Shown one piece after another: positions 33,501 through 46,281 of a DNA stretch of 64,000 bases (position 1 is its first letter; every line of letters begins with the position of its first letter). A program made the translations under genes and the position numbers. Under the pieces are notes generated by a model. That model was not told the DNA's origin and searched no databases. It saw only the letters and a program-made list of their open reading frames with translations. Source of the stretch: Mercenaria mercenaria (Eukaryota; Mollusca; Bivalvia; Venerida; Veneridae); NCBI RefSeq assembly GCF_021730395.1, contig NC_069371.1, positions 73,376,001 to 73,440,000 on the forward strand. Direction: 5' to 3'.

Positions 33501-35988
33501 TTTTATTGCGACGAAACCACTGGCACTAGACCAGAAAGAAAGTGTTACTGTACATAATTATATCCGATCTCTAGACGTACTTTTGGAACCATGGTCATGA
33601 ACGGGAAAATCTACCGTCACCTATTTTAGTCATGCACTTCCCAGCCTAAACGCATAGCTGGGCTAATGGGTACTATACTACGCATTTTTAACATTTAGCA
33701 ATTTGTCTTCCACTCTGCACCAGTCACTTTTTTCTATGTTGTTTATGGAAGAGACACTCCGCATAATTTATGTTTTTGCTAACGTTACCCGTTTAAGGAC
33801 ATGGTTCTAATAGCGTACCTAGGTGTAGGGCTAAAACATGAACAGTGGCATTTTCTTTCTGGTCTTGTGCAAGTGGACGAAACATATAGTAAGTGTATAG
33901 CAATAGGTTGGTTCGATTTTATACCCCGAATTTGCCCGGTACACCGATTTCGCCCGAGTTGTACTCGTTTCAGTCGGACTAGTTGCGCGCGCATCGATTC
34001 GGTACACCTGCGGAACATGCCGAGTAGCCCGATCGAAACATCACGGCAAATTTTGGTGTACCAATTACGTGATCGGGATACCCCGTTGTTGTATGAATCG
34101 AGCCCACATAATGTGAAAACATACCTTTCATCTGACAACAGGTACAGTTCATGCAGCCTGGAAAATTGTTATCTGACATGCCAATGTATATGCGACTTGG
34201 TACAGCTTCACATAGTTCTTCTTCATCTATATCACCAGAGGATGCATACAGATCTATATCTCTCTCAGTTAGTTCATAGCAATCGTGGTCGTAATCTAAC
34301 ACAGCAAGAAAAAGGTTAAGTGTAATAGCAAAACATTCATCATGACTGAGCCGTGCCATGGGAAAACCAACATAGTGGGTATGCGACCAGCATGGATCCA
34401 GACCAGCCTACGCATCCGCGCAGTCTGGTCAGGATCTATGCTGTTCGCTAACAGTTTCTCTAATAGCAATTGGTTATGAAAGCGAACAGCATGGATCCTG
34501 ACCAGACTGCGCGGATGCGCAGGCTGGTCTGGATCCATGCTGGTCGCAAACCCACTATGTTGGTTTTCTCATGGCGCGGCTCATGTGAAGTTTAATCTCC
34601 CAATGCAAATTTTTGAAGATGACAAATGCCACACTTTCTGTTTAATGTAGTATAACTGAACCAGTCTATATCCTATGTCTAGTATCACAATTTTCAACAT
34701 CATTAAGAAAATCTGTAGAAACGACCTATTTTCTGACTATTAAATGGAATAAGAGAAAAATGTGAAAAATGAAGAAATATTTTTATTACCAGTCTAATGA
34801 TTAGTCTACTTTATCAACGAACGGTAGCTCTTACGGTCTAGCTGTAAATGGAGCAATCAACGTTCTACGGCAGACGAATCAGGAGTAAATATTTCAAAGA
34901 AAAATAAATTTCTGCTATATGTAAAAGCCTGTGGTACATACAGTTTTTTTTTAAAGTTTGTACCTGGCTTCAACCATGACAGACCTACTTTGAAATATTA
35001 CATTTTTGAGTGGCACATTTAGTACGGTCTCATCAGTTGCCGGCCACTTCTAATGTTCATGTATATTCACGAGAATATTATACACACACGTGTAATGCAA
35101 CTTGTTATTCTACGGCTGCAACTAAACAAGGCGATCAGTAACACCGACAGATGCTCCCCGAAATTGATGTTGCATAAGGGACTTTTCAGTCACGGTAGTT
35201 GTGTTAAGGAGAAATGTAGTTCTTTAACATTGCACTCCCTCTCACTAATCTCTAAATGCATTCAATACCTTACGTAGTATTCGAGCAATGCTCCGGACAA
35301 GGTTTTCAAAAAGGGAGATAACTGAAAATAGGACAACCTAGAGGTATGGTTCCTTGTCAGTGCACTCCCTCTCACTGACTCTATTGATATTTAAAGTAAG
35401 AAGTCAATACCTTACGTAGTTTTCAAGTTATGTCCCCGACAAGGTTTTCAAATTAGGGGTATGATTCAAAAATGGTACCACATAAGAGTTATTGTTCCTT
35501 GTTACTGCACTTTCTCTTAATGAGGTCTAACATCGTGTATTTTTTAGTTATCCTCCGGACAAGAAGCGTAAAAAAGGGAGATAATTAAAAAAAAAATGGA
35601 ATCAGCTAAAGTTAAGCTATTTAGTCTCTTCCTGGTAGGGAACCCTTGTATTTATGGCAATTTGCATGAGCATGTAGGTTACAAGTGCAGGTATGAAATC
35701 AAAACCTCTAAATAATCATAAGTAAAATTACATTAATCACCCGTCGTTAATATTTATAACGCAATGTTTCTGCTGGTGACATTTTCTTTTAATTGTTTCT
35801 GTTCCTCAGTCTGTAAATACAAGGAATTTTCAAGTTGTATATATAACGAGAGCCATCAGTTCTAATGATATTAACTAATTAATTTGCAAAAGTTTTGTAT
35901 AATATAACCTACCTTCACCATCACCGATGGCGCCGCCAAACAGATAAAGAATTGCAAAAAGAGCTGGAAAAATATGTGGTCTTAACAT
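30547..35988 (-). CDS. Secreted, probably GPI-anchored single-kringle protein, four exons
   Basis: Four exons join in phase 1 at each GT-AG junction: 35988-35913, 34295-34125, 32262-32101 and 30866-30547 (729 nt, 242 aa). Residues 1-22: signal peptide (MLRPHIFPALFAILYLFGGA). Residues 27-82: a small region with six cysteines ending GCMNCTCCQMK, not matched to any domain I know. Residues 84-162: complete kringle with all six cysteines (CYSGDSYNYTGTW, ASGRRCKPW, NYCRH, GLWCYT, DSC, IPQC), split across exons 3 and 4. Residues 163-220: Thr/Ser-rich stalk. The last 20 residues (ACAVLVAVFSVVKFVGLPHL) form a hydrophobic tail that ends the protein, as in GPI-anchor signals; a short membrane anchor is the alternative. 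NYT, NCT and NQS sequons. Ligand unknown; kringles bind proteins or lysine. Confidence 0.87.
32412..33137. repeat. Tandem pair of about 0.3-0.4-kb units, each with a palindromic head
   Basis: The palindromes 32413-32547 and 32818-32931 (GCTCGATCTGGGATGCTGTA mirrored by ATACAAACTCCCGGATCTAG) are each followed by the same tail: CTTTTTGTTTGCTGTTTTGT, GATCTGTGTCAGGTCATGCA, TTAATGAAAGTAGTCCG and ATTTATATAGGTA. The second copy is shorter. Intron 2 of the kringle gene. Confidence 0.85.
33517..33876. mobile_element. 360-bp relative of the 3.3-kb long-TIR element, TSD ACGAAA
   Basis: Starts CCACTGGCACTAGACCAGAA and ends TTTCTGGTCTTGTGCAAGTG G; ACGAAA directly flanks both ends (33511-33516, 33877-33882). 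Interior words TGGAACCATGGTCATGAACG and CTTCCACTCTGCACCAGTCA match the left arm of the 21849-25132 element. Kringle gene intron 2. Confidence 0.8.
34347..34583. mobile_element. Foldback MITE, copy 2
   Basis: Same family and layout as 11819-12056 (TGAGCCGTGCCATGGGAAAA to CTCATGGCGCGGCTCA), 237 bp. It lies in intron 1 of the kringle gene, 52 bases upstream of exon 2. Confidence 0.88.
35205..35590. repeat. About 130-bp degenerate tandem repeat, three units
   Basis: Recurring words in order: CTCCGGACAAGGTTTTCAAA, AGGGAGATAACT, GGTTCCTTGTCAGTGCACTC, CCTCTCACTGA and AATACCTTACGTAGT. Intron 1 of the kringle gene. GGGAGATAA words hint at a repeat common in molluscs (recollection, not checked). Confidence 0.7.
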
Positions 35989-36792
35989 TATCCGTTTCAC
36001 AAGTTTACATCAGACAGCTCAACTGGAACTAAGTATGTCACTTATATATGTATGGATGAACCCCGTTTGGCCGAAAGAATTAAAACTTCGTTGTTTGTAC
36101 CCAAGCCTTTTCTGAATAAAAAAGCAGTTACTTACCATGATAACTCACTTTTTGAGCAAATAATGTATATTTGAAAACTTATAAGCTTGGAAAAAAAACA
36201 CTATGAACTGTTGACACCCCGATAAAGCTTAAACCTTTGTTCGTTTTGTGTTGATTGATGTCTTTCAATGGCGTCATATGACGTCCGGTTTATTTCATGC
36301 ACACAGATCCACGGACCTAGCACAAGCAATTTAGATGGTTTGCTCACACAGCAATCTATACAAGGAATAAAGGGCAAGTGATTCGATTGTAGAGACCTTA
36401 TTAACCGAGCCAGTGCCGTAAAAGTGACAATACAGAGAAACAAACCATTTTTGTGATTAGGGAATCACTTGAAAAACGCAGATGTTTGCCACAATCATAA
36501 TTATTCACGGTTCCATGTGGAGAACAATAATACTTTCGCTTAAATTACTACTCAAGTCATACATGAAATGCAAACACAAAAGAAAATAGCTGATTAAACT
36601 TCTTTTGAGCTTTTTTTTCTGCAATCAAACATACAACATCTCTAAAAGTAAACGTTTTCATGAATGCGGCTTAATTTGTTTTTATTTTCTATTTGAATAT
36701 GGTATGAGATCGTCATGTGACCGTTTAATTATTATATTAGAACTGTATATATGTAACAATATACTGCGTGTGTAAAAGTTACTGAAATAAAA

Positions 36793-37002
36793 TGAGCCAC
36801 GCCATGAGAAAATCAACATATATATAGTGGCTTTGCGACCAGCATGGAACCAGACCAGCCTGCGCATCCACGCAGTCTGGTCAGGATCCATGCTTTTCGC
36901 TTTCAAAGCCTATTGCAATTAGAGAAACTTTTAGCGAACAACATGGATCCTGACCAGACTGGTCGCAAAGCCACAATGTTGGTTTTCTCATGGCGCGGCT
37001 CA
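36793..37002. mobile_element. Foldback MITE, copy 3, right arm internally deleted
   Basis: TGAGCCACGCCATGAGAAAA to CTCATGGCGCGGCTCA. The right arm lacks the GCGCGGATGCGCAGG block present in the other copies, leaving a 210-bp element. Confidence 0.85.
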
Positions 37003-38279
37003 AATGATATTCTGTTCGTTGATTTACCGGATCTGATGTCACTTCTGTGATAGGAGAAAACACTTTTACCAGCTGTCGCTTTTGTCGATATAATATTACT
37101 TTGTTTTAGTATCATATTATCTCTCTATTTTTGTGACTGCTGTAATTTGTATCTTTTTTAAGATTTCTTTTTCTGGTCGCTTTTAAAAGTCATTTTTATC
37201 ACTGATTGATTTGTTTTGATATTTCATGTTACTCATGTCAGCGGGTTAATATTTAGGTACGATTAAATATATATCAGGATTATAATACAAAATTCACCAG
37301 TTGAGAAAAAGGCTACAGTTTCCTAAGAATCAGAAAAATTAGACCGCTTTATATTTACCTTTTTCTGATCATTTGATTAAAAATAATGACGCTCTTTTTC
37401 ATATGCATTTTTTTTTGCGTTTTTATGGTAAATGTAATTGTTTAAAACTACGTTTTGTAAATACTTTAATATCAAATAATGTTATTAATCATATAAGGCT
37501 TCATTTTTTGTTTCTCTGTAAAGCACACCTTTATGAATTTCTACGTACCTTCGACACGAATCGGGATTCGTATATCTCCATAAATATCCAGTCCTTCAGC
37601 ACACAAAGGATCTCAAAGGGTGACTAATCCCGCTGCGTCGCCCGAGCTCCCCGAACCCCCATTCCACCGAGTTGCATGGAAACGAGTATATTTATTATAT
37701 AAAAACTTTTCCGGCTTTCCGGCTTAATAATCAACGTTACTCGGCGATATATGACCATTTTGTGTCGATTCGCCGTAAAACCTAACTCACTCACTAATGA
37801 ACGTTACCGAAGTACAGGTGATAGATATATCATTGGTGATAACACTCCGTAAACGAACATAAACAAGTGTTCGGCAATACCCGGAATTGAACAGACATAA
37901 TTATGTGATAATACGAATTTAGATTGAGATCCAGTTTAACGTCTTTTTTTTCAACAATTTTTCAGTCATATAAACGACGGTGTCTACTTGCGAAGATCCA
38001 GTAATATCAACTGTGATAAAATGACTGAATGCGCACGAGACTTGTCAAAACTAGTTTCTTTTAGATAAAGAAAGATAAACAAGAAATATCTTTAAAAATG
38101 ATGGTCGGCGAATTGTAATAAGGATAGAAGTTTATGAATTTTTCATCTAACATTCATCTTCGTCTAACATTTTTCAAATTGCAAAACTAAACACCGCACT
38201 TTAACAATTTAAATGGTTCTCTTTTAATTTTTCGCAAAGGTTTCGTAGGGTTGCAATTTTGTTTCGTTTATCCTTAGAC

Positions 38280-38720
38280 GAATAGCTACAGCAGTAGTTT
38301 GATGAAGATTCATGAAGCGGTTCATGAGAAGAGGTCATTAAACGTGTTTATATTTTTAGTTAAATTTGCCCCTATCCCCATTTGTAACAAAAAAGCAGGA
38401 GACCTTACGATATTGTTACACATCGAGTTTGATAAAAATCCATTACATTTTAGTGGTTAATGCGAAGAAAGGTATATCTACTTTTAGCTATAGTGGTCCC
38501 TAATAGGGTCCAAGTTCCTATATAAATAAATTTGGAAGAGGACCTTATAATGATGCTCTAGACCAAGTATGACAAAGATCCACCAAGCTGTTCATGGGAC
38601 GCTGTATAAAGGCATTTCTAGTTTTAGCTCTAGCAGCCCCTAAAAGGGGTTAAATGTCCCAACTGAACAAAGTTGGCTGCGGGCCTAATAAAGATTCTAC
38701 AAATTAAGTTTGATTAGAAT
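38280..38720. repeat. Degenerate tandem repeat with CCTTA(C/T)AATGATG words
   Basis: Three or so units of about 120-150 bp share AGTTTGATGAAGATTCATGA-like, AAGCGGTTCATG, CATTTCTAGTTTTAGCTCTA, CCCCTAAAAGGGG and CAACTGAACAAAGTTG words. The same unit is at 6185-6310. A dispersed repeat, not a gene. Confidence 0.65.
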
Positions 38721-40633
38721 ACATGAGAAAAAATCAATTAAAGGATTTTTTTTATTTATTATTTTTTATTTATTTCTAAAATAGTCCAACTGATCCCGCT
38801 TTAACAAATGCATATTCGCTATTCATGAATCTTCGGACAATAACGTCACATCTATAAAAAGTGAAGGTCAAGCAAAACATACAATTGTAATTATTTCAAT
38901 ATTTCTGTTTCATAAGCAAAGTTTGACCGTAGTCATATCACATAGATAAATTGTATGCAGCGTACCTTCATTTCAGTGTAATGAGATTCAGTCATTATAT
39001 AGCATATATATAATAAAACAGATTTCAACTGAGTTCAATATTTGCGTACCATACTAAAGAAAAATATTCATCTATAATAAATCAGTTAAATAATTTATAA
39101 CAAATATATCAAAGCAAACAAGTACTCATTTTAATGTGCAATCTGAATAAGTCACAAAAGCAAGAAACCTTTTCATATACAGACGACAATTTAACAAGCA
39201 CTTCTCTACATAAAAGACACTTATCACACCCTTATTCATGTGATACGCAGACCGTATTCAGCTCTTTCTTTAATTTGATATATGTTGGTACTTGAACAGG
39301 TTTTTATCATATTTATTAAACTTACTTACCATTTTGAGAAATATCAATATTCTTGCTAAATATACTGAGCCAAAGTTAGCTTTAAAACTGTGAACAGCGT
39401 AGTTTAGGATAAACGCTTTGTCTACATTTCACTCAGCGTAGCACAATCAACAGAGTGAAAGAAATTGACACTCTCGTCCAATCAGGCAGAGTGTTGCATA
39501 AATCTTCCATTTTGATAAATTATCTATAATGCGTTATCAAGTAGTTTGATTTGCAAACTGAAGTCACGTGGCATAGGTAACGAAAACGAATTTAGACGGC
39601 GTCGCCGAAAAATGCACCAACATCCCGAAACAGTTAACGAGAAAGCCAGGTTTGACTGTCTATTACATATCGTTTTATTACATATTGGACCCGTAATGGC
39701 AATCGATGATTTCCGTGCGATTACGTAATCTTGTTCGGCATTCTTCGGAAATTATATAGCCCTGTCACAACAAAAAGTGGTACTAACACATTTTTAGTGG
39801 TATCGAAGTAAATTGAAAAGATGCGTACAATTCGTCAAGGAACAATGAAGTTTGGTTCACACGACGAAATAATTATACCCAGCTGGCGTAATATTTGTGT
39901 AGGCTCAAATATTATATCAGTCTGTGGTTACGAAAGTTATGATTACACATACTGTGTGTATTACGCATTTATCGAATGGAATCGGTTAATTCCAGGGTAT
40001 CTGATAAAGAATATATTGACATCATGGAACATTTTGGTCAACGTCAATTATCACATTTCATATATTGCAAATACAACAAATGCTGTTTAGGCAATAATTT
40101 TTTTCTACTGCTTTACAACATAAAGGATTGAGGCAAATGTTTTACAAACAACTTTTGTCTTACTAAAATCACCTAAAGTTTGGTTTCTTTGGAAATAAAA
40201 AAAAAACTTTCATATAAGAAACAATATATTAAAACATGCACATGTCAGGAGTTTTTCTGATGATATGATTATTATCTTGTGCATATATTTACAAGAACAT
40301 TTTACTCTTCAATTATAAAAGGTAATCAAACTCGCATGAATCATTATTCTCCAATCACATTTTACCATGGTGGAATATCCCGCATATCTCCTAGTTCACT
40401 AATTTGAAATTTGGTGCAGGATAACCTAAACTTTGACATGGTTCTGTAATTTACAAAATGAGTGTTTGAAAACATGTCAGACACAACGCACGTGAAGTAC
40501 GCTTTCTTCCTTCGCTTTATAAATATGTAGCTATTTGTTTCCTCATTAAACCAAGAAATCACAGCACCGTTATTGTGTGAATCTCGACCATTGAGACTAC
40601 AATCTTTCAAAAACTGAAAAATGAATAACATTG

Positions 40634-41884
40634 TTAAATTTGAAAACCGGAAAATGTAGACCAATTGGAACCATGCACATTTTCGCCATTTGTTCCCATA
40701 TTTCTAACCCAAACTTCATCAGAGGCGTTCAGCTGTAAAACAACCCCACTCGTTCCCTGATCGTAAAATTTGCCATACGAATATAGTCTCACCATAGAGT
40801 CTCCATTTTTAACAATTTCGGTTTCCACATGTTGTCCAGAAAAACTCAGTATGGTTGCGACAAAATAATAGACGCCGTCCTTTGGCGCGGTGAAAACCCC
40901 AGTAGTTCCTGAATAGGCTTGTCCGATGTTGGTAACAATATTGTCAAAGATGATTGGCTGGTTGTGTCCAAGCTTTGTAAGATGAGCGGACAATCTGGCT
41001 GTGAAGGCGGGGCGTATGCTATCTGTTTGAGAAAAAACGAAAACATCACTTAGACTTTTCTGCCGATACTTATTCCATTAAATGTGGATTTTTTTAAATA
41101 TAGAAATGGTTTTACAACGAAAAATTCGACCGTGTGGCCATGTTTAATATTTCCGCATGTGAAAAATGTCTAGATTGTTTTTCAAAGATGTATTATCTAA
41201 AAAAATCATGAAACAAATGACGATTGAGTAAAGTTGTTCCTCTCCAAATATAGTTAAATGTATCATCAGCTGTATTGTATACTTTGTTAAAAAGAAAGGA
41301 TATAGATGGCGAATAGATCATTATAAATGTTTTATTAATTTAAAAAGCAGAAATATGTAATTATTTGCATGTCGTAGACCTAGTGCAATGAAATATGCAG
41401 AACTTCTTGTCAGTAGAGATACTCGGTTTTAGTAGATGTACATGTAACAGACGCAGATGCACGCATTATAACAGTATTATTGAAAGTGATACATTTACGA
41501 GTACAAATACAGGGAAAACTTTCAAAATGTTTCCGATGGAAACTGCACGTCTAGTGATGTTATTTATTTAATTACATGTAAAAGGAGTAAAGTACAATAT
41601 GTCGGTCAAACGCATCAACTTGTGTCGAAACGTATGATCAGTCATAAATTTGATATCAGCAAAGCAAATTATAAATGTGACCCAATTTCTTATTTTCCTT
41701 ATGTGAAAGAGATATGGTACATATATTGTCGATGATTTTGATACAGATACATAGGCTTTCTGTATATTCTTTACACTATAAGATGATAAATTAGCACATA
41801 AACATTTAAATAGGGTAGTATTTACTTACAACTTTGTACACTTTTTGAAAATGTTGCATTATCTTTTATTAATTTATTGTCATT

Positions 41885-41972
<88 letters not shown>

Positions 41973-42983
41973 TGTATATATAAAGCAAGGATGAATAACA
42001 AAGTTTGGCTTAATCAAGGCATTATGATTTCTTTTTTTTTCACTGTAGAATCTCTGTTACCTTTAAAACTTTTGTATTTGAATCCTCAATAATTAACTGT
42101 AATATTCACTTCTTTGAATGCTATTTCCTGGCCGAGTCTCTGTGCTATCATTTTATGCAGTTAATTGATGACGAGTGAATGTGTATTATCTAAATGATAA
42201 CGTCTACAACTATTTACATTGAAGAATTGTGTAATAATGTATAGTATTTGAATACACATAGACGTATTATTTCATGATGCACTTTTATGAGCCATTTGTG
42301 GCGTATGACCGTTGACGTCAATTCCGTATTTCATTATATCATTGTGTATTTCATATACTTGTCAAATGTAGAAGCTTATTAAAGCGAAATCTGTTTTGAC
42401 AAAACTGTGTTGGTTTATGAATTTAAAATATCATATCGGTTTTAGTTCGGAATTTATCCAAAGGGGTAAGGCCCTTTCTTGTTTTGCTGTATGGAATATT
42501 TCATATGCATTCATATATCAATCATATGTATCGCTTTCATTCCAATATGTTTGAGATATATATTATTACCGGTCTTTTTAAAATCTGATTTGAACAGTGT
42601 TGAAATGAAATTAAATATTGGTGCACGATTTACATTCAAAATTGTATGTATCTGTTTGTTTATGATCCATTTTTTGTCACTAAGTTTGTCTTGTCTTTAT
42701 GTCATTTATTTCTTTTTGTACTCTTAACAGACTTACCTTTCTTCTTTAAAGTGTTTTCGTGCTCTGCTTTAAGACGACTGAATTCTTCCACTGTCTTCGT
42801 TACACTAGTCTTCGCGTCGTTCATCTCGTTCTTCATATTTTCCACAGCAAATTCCATTCTCACCATTTTCTCTAACATTTGTTCTTCATAGTGAAATTTC
42901 GAGCAGGTACATTGTGGTTCATTTGCACTCACTTCCAATGATGTAACAAAAGCAATCACAAGCAATATAATTTCTGTGTTCAT
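40634..42983 (-). CDS. Secreted C1q-domain protein, type 1 gene A (intact)
   Basis: Two exons, 42983-42737 and 41022-40634, join in phase 1 (donor GTAAGTCTG, acceptor TTTTTTCTCAAACAG), giving 636 nt and 211 aa. Residues 1-20: signal peptide (MNTEIILLVIAFVTSLEVSA). About 28-82: charged heptad-like region (EEQMLEKMVRMEFAVENMKN) expected to form a trimerising coiled coil. 83-211: C1q/TNF-like head with FDNIVTNIGQAYSGTTGVFT, YYFVATIL, EIVKNG, GTSGVVLQLNASDEVWV and STFSGFQI. No collagen repeat. In molluscs such C1qDC proteins are humoral lectin-like recognition factors (known for the family, not shown here). The intron carries (CT)n(TA)n at 41886-41970. Closest to gene B. Confidence 0.93.
41886..41970. 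repeat. Poly-C, (CT)n and (TA)n microsatellite
   Basis: A short C run, about 23 CT units, then about 17 TA units in the intron of C1q type 1 gene A. The equivalent in unit B (51597-51655) lacks the C run and has a much shorter TA tract. Confidence 0.95.
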
Positions 42984-44383
42984 TTTGATTTTTCCGTTCT
43001 TTCTCCGAGACTCCCAAAATATGTTTTGATGATTATTCAGTTGTGGCAGCGATAGTCGTCACGATATTTACGAAAATAATTTTATATATGAATTTATTTA
43101 TTTTGAAAATGCGCCATTTGAAAGCGGATATATTTCCGTTCCTGTGTTCCGAATATCATCACGAGCTGAAATGGTGCCGAAAAGCATGAGAAAATTAGCA
43201 AGCCACGTTAAAACATACACGATTCTTGGTACATTTCCAAATGAATTAAGCATCAGGTAAGAAAACTACAGTGTGTTTGAAGGCATCCACATCAAATTAA
43301 GCGAATCCATTACAGCAGCAATGGATGTGTCGTTTTCTTTTATCGTAAATTATTGTTATATCTTGGATAGAGTATAGAACTCGTCCTATTTTTCCTTACT
43401 TATGTAGCTGTCAGAGCATAAATAAGAAGAGTTTGACAGAAAACGCTGCTGTTTTATTAACATAGATTCGTTGAAAATTTCCGAGTATTCCAGAAATTCA
43501 AACACGAAACATGGGTTGGTTTCTACGCTGAGATTATCCAGTTGTCTAATAAGAACAGTAAAGAATGCTTGGTATTATTAAGCATTCCTACAATGTCCTA
43601 CTTACACATAATCATTCCTTTTTAATTGCCAATTATGTAAATGTTTCATAAAATTTTTCAAGAGCATCAAAATTATTGGATTTAAATTAACAAGGCTTTT
43701 AACAGCTAGTTAATTAACAAAATTTATGCGGTCGTAAAATTTTGGGCTCAAGGGGCATATGCAGGTTTTCGATAACTGAATAAAATATGACTTGCACATT
43801 TCCCGACATACTAGTAATGACTGACTGCTATATGTACGCATAAGTATAGTATGAAATTGAAACTCTGCTTACTTTGTATGAAAAAAGAAACTGCTACTAA
43901 ATAAAAGAAAATTTCAAAAAACTATTTGCCAATAATTAAAGGATGTGTAATTAAATATAAAAACATGATATTCATTTTCTAAGATCATCGACATCATCGA
44001 AAAAGATTACTCACACTTAGACTGAAAATCATGATGATATACTTGTATCACCACTCTATGTCATAAATCGCAATAACCATTTGACTAATTATAGACAATG
44101 TTTTTCTCTTTAGAATCAAATAAAAAGATGTATCTCTAAGAATATTAGTTATCGCCCACAATGTTCCTCGCAAACTTTCTACGCATTATCGACCAATCTA
44201 TGCACATCGGTACATATTGCGTACAAAGGGAGAATTGTTTGTTTTAGTTTCCAGTATTTATCCTTTTGTTTTTTTCTCCATGTTTACATTCAGGCTAATT
44301 GGAAGAACACGAAGCAAACGTGTTGGAATGTTTCTGACTTAGCACGAAAACAGTATGTTTTTGTAGAGGGACCCGTCTATTTA

Positions 44384-44595
44384 TTAACCATTTCCATGCT
44401 AAATTTCTATAATGAACTTGTCCATCTTTCAGTTTGGACAGTAGCATTAACTGTTGAATAGGGTACATACAAAAAAGGTACTGACTGAATGGCGAACAGT
44501 GTAGATCATGATCAGACTGCACGGTTGTGCAGGCTGATCGTGATCTAAGCTGGTCGCAAGGCAGGATTAAGCGTGTCTAGCACGGTAAGGGTTAA
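44384..44595 (-). mobile_element. TTAA-type MITE, copy 5 (unit A)
   Basis: Inverted orientation relative to the 21047 copy: starts TTAACCATTTCCATGCTAAA and ends TAGCACGGTAAGGGTTAA, with TTAA at each edge. Same position in units B (54090) and C (63064), so it predates the duplications. Confidence 0.85.
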
Positions 44596-45187
44596 GATAG
44601 TGACAACGCTTGAACATAAACGATTGACTGACATCTCTACTTAAAACGAATGTATAGATATAGGAATAAGATCGGTAATTCATTACAAAACTGTGCAAAT
44701 TTTCGCTGCTAGAATGTATTCTGCATGAAATAAGACCGGTTTCAAGATCTTACTCCAATTCTACTTTGAAGGTGGAAACCGAAAGTAGTGATTTAATGTT
44801 CGGGAAAGAGAGAGCAGATATGGGTCATGTTAGGGTAGCAGACCATGAAAAATTAAGGGAGGGGGAGGGGGCGGGGCAAGGGGTAAGTGATGATCTATAA
44901 GTGCCTATCTATTGTAACGGCAGTAGAGCTTGGTTGTTGTGTGCATCTATTGTTACCGCAATAGTACATATACCTATTTGTTGTGTTTATCTATTGTCAC
45001 GGCATTAGTGCCTATTTGTTGCGTCTAATAAAACGGCAATATAGTACCCATTTGTTGCGTGCATCTTTTGTCATGGCAATAGTGTTTGCCTCTTCACGGA
45101 TATAAGGGCAAATATGATAAACGGAAACATAAGAAAATCATTCAACCCTGGTTAATATCTGAAATATTATTTATATTCTGTATTCAT

Positions 45188-46281
45188 TTACAGATAATAA
45201 CTGTCAGATATTTGGAAACCTGAGAATGTGGACCAGGTATTTCCGTACACCATTGTGCCAACATTAAGGGTATGACGAACCCAGACTTCGTCTCCAGCAC
45301 TAAGCTGAAGGACCACACTATTGGTGCCTTGCTCGTGTGCGGTATCATATGAATACATCTTCACCATTCTTACTCCATTCTTGACTATCTCAGACTCGAG
45401 TGCCTTACCGGAGTGGCTCATAATACTCGCAAAGAAATAGAAAGTGGCATTGGTTGGTGCAGTAAATACGCCAGTGTTTGGAGAGTAGTGCTGTCCAACG
45501 TTCGTCACGATTGCGTCAAAAACTATTGGTTGGTTGTTGCCAAGGTTCGTCATGTGTTTTGATAGTTTGGCGGTGAAAGCTACTCTTTGGTTTTCTGTGT
45601 ATTCATTCAATGGATCAAGCAATACTGAAAAATAAAAGAAATGCGTTTCACAAGGTTCGAATTTATTTTGGAAAAGTTAGATCGCTTAGCGTCGAAATTG
45701 CAAAGCGTTTTTAAAAAATTACGCTTCTTTTTCTGATGATACGGACTGCACTATTTGCAAGACAAATCAAACCTTAGTGAATGTTATATTCAAATCTCAA
45801 TCAAATGCTACGATGTGATGAAAAAAGCCGTAAAATTTGAACGTATGTTTTACTGGGTTTAAAGTCAATTCGTCTTTAATATATTTTTAATATATGTACT
45901 AGTACTAATCTGTAATCCTAAATTAACTGAAAACATTTGAATATACGAGATGACTTGCTTTAACAGAACAATTTTCAGCAATGAAGTTAAGAAACATTAA
46001 TTTCATACTCACGTCTTTTGTGTCGTGGAGACATATTTGCAGTGCTAGCATTATGCCTTGTATGATGTTCTATTTTCCCTTTGAGAGAATGAATTTCCTT
46101 CTTTAGTTCTTTGTTGTCATTTTCTACGCGCAACACCGTTTCTTTCAACTGCAAAATATCATCGCGTTGCTCAGCTAAGATGGCTAATAATTTCTGTGTA
46201 TCTGGATCATCTGAGAAGCTTGACACAGGAACCACAACTAAACTGACAAATAAACCCTGCGATGCCGTAAATTAATTCCAT
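45188..46281 (-). CDS. Secreted C1q-domain protein, type 2 gene A, frameshift in signal peptide
   Basis: Exon 1 46281-46013, exon 2 45624-45188 (donor GTGAGTATG, acceptor TTTATTTTTCAG). Exon 1 begins MELIYGIA as in copy B, but one extra base in the following GGG/TTT stretch (A: GCAGGGTTTATTTG; B: GCATGTTTACTTG) throws the signal peptide out of frame. From SSFSDDPDTQ onward the coiled coil (ILQLKETVLRVENDNKELKK) and the splice phase are intact. Exon 2 gives a full C1q head (VFDAIVTNVGQHYSPNTGVF, GTNSVVLQLSAGDEVWVRHT, STFSGFQISDSYYL). As written, a product would lack secretion. The break is one base in a short homopolymer, so sequence error is a live alternative. Confidence 0.82.

Larger units (their letters stand above)
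35989..39795. other. Intergenic stretch between kringle gene and C1q array
   Basis: No gene supported. Holds the foldback copy at 36793-37002, a SINE scrap at 37930-37985 (TTTAACGTCTTTTTTTTCAA, AATTTTTCAGTCATATAAAC) matching part of the SINE at 59022-59513, and a degenerate tandem repeat at 38280-38720. The rest is AT-rich. Confidence 0.45.

Noticed and set aside
33785-34319. Open frames of 117 and 172 codons around 33.8-34.3 kb
   Set aside because: They run through kringle exon 2 in the wrong frame or strand and through intron sequence; no domain seen.
39821-40090. 89-codon plus-strand frame at the start of unit A, with relatives in B and C
   Set aside because: Frames in B and C are broken and shorter; similarity is explained by the segmental duplication, not by a gene.
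40362-40664. 100-codon frame just 3' of C1q type 1 gene A, tempting as a further exon
   Set aside because: The matching sequence in unit B is frameshifted and in unit C is diverged and interrupted by a SINE, so it is not kept as coding; most likely 3' UTR.
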